The translations under genes and the position numbers were made by a program. A stretch of DNA of 7,819 bases from Alphaproteobacteria bacterium (GTDB taxonomy: Bacteria; Pseudomonadota; Alphaproteobacteria; Caulobacterales; Caulobacteraceae), in the NCBI GenBank assembly GCA_018895795.1, contig JAHINZ010000367.1, positions 1 to 7,819 on the forward strand, read 5' to 3'. Below the pieces are notes generated by a model. That model searched no databases. It was not told the DNA's origin and saw only the letters and a list, made by a program, of their open reading frames with translations. Within the stretch, counting starts at the first letter, position 1. Each line of letters begins with the position of its first letter. Shown piece by piece: positions 6,070 through 7,819 of this stretch.

Positions 6070-6570
6070 ATGAACCCTGAACCGTTGACCGGGCTGATTG
6101 AAGCCCTGACCTTCGACCTGCAAGGCGAGACCTTCGCCCTGGAAGCGGGTCTGGTGCGGGAGGTCCTTGACCTGCTGCCCGAGACCGATGTGCCCGGCGC
6201 GCCGCCCTTTGTCGGCGCGGTGATCAATTTTCGCGGTCGGATCATCCCGCTGGTCGACCTGCGCCTGGCCTTCGACATGCGGGCCGCCACGCCCACCATC
6301 GACAGCCGCATCGTGGTCATCGAGTACGACCTGGACGGCCAGCCCACCCTGATCGGCCTGCGCGCCGACAAGGTGCACGAAGTGACGTCGATCGATCGGG
6401 CGGTCACGGAAGCGGCGCCGCGCGTGGGCATGCGCTGGCGTTCGGACTTCATCCGCCTTCTGGCGCGGCGGAACGGCGACCTGATCGTCATTCCGGATCT
6501 GGATCAAATCTTCGCGGCGCGCGGTCAGTCGACCGGCGCCGTTACTCCCATCAACGCTCTCCAATCCTGA
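6070..6570 (+). CDS. cheW: Chemotaxis coupling protein CheW
   Basis: The protein has 166 residues, the usual length for a stand-alone CheW, which links receptors to the P5 domain of CheA. The signature is at residues 47-65, FVGAVINFRGRIIPLVDLR, with Arg55 in the receptor-binding turn. The ALTFDLQGETFALEAGLVREVL strands open the first SH3-like half, and the second half follows around IVVIEYDLDGQPTLIGLRADKVHEV. I chose ATG 6070 because AAGGG lies seven bases upstream. An in-frame ATG at 6055, overlapping the cheA stop as TGATG, would add five residues (MKGAE) and lacks a ribosome site, but coupling by that route is possible. The tail after residue 150 is short and polar. The gene sits between cheA and the receptor, so the three products very likely form one signalling complex. 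Confidence 0.95.
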   Translation: MNPEPLTGLIEALTFDLQGETFALEAGLVREVLDLLPETDVPGAPPFVGAVINFRGRIIPLVDLRLAFDMRAATPTIDSRIVVIEYDLDGQPTLIGLRADKVHEVTSIDRAVTEAAPRVGMRWRSDFIRLLARRNGDLIVIPDLDQIFAARGQSTGAVTPINALQS

Positions 6571-6590
6571 ACTGCGGCAAGGCCATCACC

Positions 6591-7819
6591 ATGCGGTTGA
6601 CGATCAAACTGAAACTGACGACGGCCTTCGCGCTGTTGACCGTGTTGATGGTCGGCACGGCGACCTTTGGCGCTCTGGAAATGAGCAAGCTGAGCCAGCT
6701 GCAAGACGCCCTGGTCGCCGGGCCGGCCGCCCAGCTTCAAAGGGCGCAGACCCTCAATGTCGCCTTCGCCGAAATCATCGGCGCGCAGCGAGGCATGGCC
6801 CTGGCCGAGGGCGATGGGGCGTTGAAGGCCGAAAGCGCCCGCGCCGACAAGCAGAGCCGCGCCGCCGAGACCCTGCTTCAGCAAGGCCTGACCGCCGCCA
6901 AGAGCGCCGACGAAAAAGCCAAATGGGAAGCGCTGCGCACCGATTGGGACCAGTTCGCCGCTCTTGACGACCAGGTGCGGGGGCTGATCCTCGAGAACAA
7001 GCGCGAAAGCGCCAAGGCCCTGATCCTCGGCGCGCAGGAAAAGGTCGCCGACCAGGCCGGCCGCGTGATCGGCGACCTCGTTTCGTTCAGCGATCAGCGT
7101 CTGCAGGCGGCGGATCAGGAGAGCGACGCGACCGCCCGGACGTCGCGCGAAATCTTCCTCGGCTTGATCCTCTTCTCGGTGATGGTCGCCGTCGCGGCGG
7201 CGATCTGGATTTCCCGCACCATCAGCCAGGGCCTCTCGAAGATCGACACCCTGGCGCGAGCCGTCGCCCTGGGCGATCTGGATCAGCGCGTCATCTCGAC
7301 CTCGAACGACGAGATCAGCGATCTGATCGCGACGATCAACACCATGACCGACAATTTGCGGGCGACCGCCGCCGTGGCCGATCGGGTCGCGGAGGGGGAT
7401 CTGGCCATGGACGTCACCCCGGTGTCGGACAAGGACACCCTGGGCATTTCGCTGCGCCAGATGGTCGAAAACCTGCGCGCCACGGCCCTGCTGGCCGATC
7501 AGGTGGCCGAGGGCGATCTGACGGTCGAGCCCCGGCCGATGTCGGAAAGGGATGTCCTGGGCCAGGCCTTGCGCAAGATGGTCGAGCGCCTGCGCGGCGT
7601 GGTGTCCGACGCGATCGCGGCGTCGCAGAATGTCTCGACCGGCAGCCAGCAGCTGTCGTCCACGTCCGAGCAGGTCAGCCAGGGCGCCACCGAACAGGCC
7701 GCCGCCGCCGAAGAGGCCTCGGCCTCGATGGAAGAGATGGCGTCCAACATCAAGCAGAACGCCGACAACGCCGCCCAGACCGAGAAGATCGCCCGCCAGT
7801 CGGCCAAGGACGCCGAGAC
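6591..7819 (+). CDS. Transmembrane methyl-accepting chemotaxis protein, 3' end outside the window
   Basis: The frame is open from ATG 6591 to the window end (409 residues) without a stop; the signalling tip is missing because it lies downstream. A first membrane helix is at residues 9-30. A periplasmic, Ala-rich helical region of about 155 residues fits the four-helix-bundle (4HB_MCP) sensor class. The second membrane helix is at 187-208 (EIFLGLILFSVMVAVAAAIW). HAMP follows from about 209, and then two more HAMP-like units: ADRVAEGDL...LRQMVENLR (263-296) and ADQVAEGDL...LRKMVERLR (302-335). The first methylation helix begins near 340, with TEQAAAAEEASASMEEM at 367-383. The start has a weak AAGG ribosome site and lies 20 bases after cheW. 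It probably senses a periplasmic ligand and signals through the operon's CheW and CheA. The ligand cannot be read from the sequence. Confidence 0.93.
   Translation, partial: MRLTIKLKLTTAFALLTVLMVGTATFGALEMSKLSQLQDALVAGPAAQLQRAQTLNVAFAEIIGAQRGMALAEGDGALKAESARADKQSRAAETLLQQGLTAAKSADEKAKWEALRTDWDQFAALDDQVRGLILENKRESAKALILGAQEKVADQAGRVIGDLVSFSDQRLQAADQESDATARTSREIFLGLILFSVMVAVAAAIWISRTISQGLSKIDTLARAVALGDLDQRVISTSNDEISDLIATINTMTDNLRATAAVADRVAEGDLAMDVTPVSDKDTLGISLRQMVENLRATALLADQVAEGDLTVEPRPMSERDVLGQALRKMVERLRGVVSDAIAASQNVSTGSQQLSSTSEQVSQGATEQAAAAEEASASMEEMASNIKQNADNAAQTEKIARQSAKDAE
7377..7595 (+). repeat. Tandem HAMP-like repeat inside the receptor gene
   Basis: Two 102-base units, 7377-7478 and 7494-7595, are 117 bases (39 codons) apart. 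Both encode AD-x-VAEGDL, then a VxP-x-xS-[DE] turn, then LG-x-[AS]LR-[QK]MVE-x-LR. A third, more diverged unit precedes them at 7254-7361 (ARAVALGDL). The pattern is a chain of HAMP modules, and the last two look like an internal duplication. Confidence 0.75.

Overview
The window is GC-rich, densely coding and biased to G or C at third codon positions. The proteins look alphaproteobacterial and fit Caulobacter or a close relative best: the GyrB tail, the CheY/CheA/CheW set, a 4HB receptor with stacked HAMP units, and an NhaA of the alphaproteobacterial type. The genus is inferred from general resemblance, not from a search.

Layout, left to right. (1) 1-196: the 3' end of gyrB, running in from outside. 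(2) 381-1469: an unusual soluble chemoreceptor-like protein with the MCP signalling tip at its N-terminus and a Cache-type sensor domain behind it. It lies alone, outside the che operon. (3) 1513-2718, minus strand: the sodium/proton antiporter nhaA, convergent with the receptor-like gene. Its upstream side (about 2719-2901) does not read as protein and can form several hairpins on the nhaA strand. It may be a structured leader, possibly the nhaA-II (lithium-type) riboswitch known from Caulobacterales. (4) About 2902-3393: no credible gene, but several inverted repeats, including a 36-base imperfect hairpin at 3201-3236, then an AT-richer stretch that probably holds the promoter of the next operon, with a palindrome at 3325-3337. 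(5) 3394-7819, plus strand: a tight chemotaxis operon of a STAS-domain protein, CheY, CheA, CheW and a transmembrane chemoreceptor cut by the window end. The first two junctions are 4-base ATGA overlaps, and the other gaps are 14 and 20 bases.

How the genes work together. The receptor controls CheA autophosphorylation through CheW, and CheA passes phosphate to CheY. The STAS protein, encoded first and translationally coupled to CheY, is the accessory component whose role is least clear. No cheR, cheB or cheD is inside the window; they may follow the receptor gene. The soluble receptor-like protein could feed into the same or another chemosensory array, but key tip residues differ from the classic receptors. 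nhaA is an unrelated housekeeping ion transporter.

I found no mobile element, CRISPR array, tRNA, rRNA or clear intrinsic terminator. The items most worth a second look are the reversed-order soluble receptor, the structured nhaA leader, the hairpin-rich gap, and the divergent, AT-rich STAS gene.
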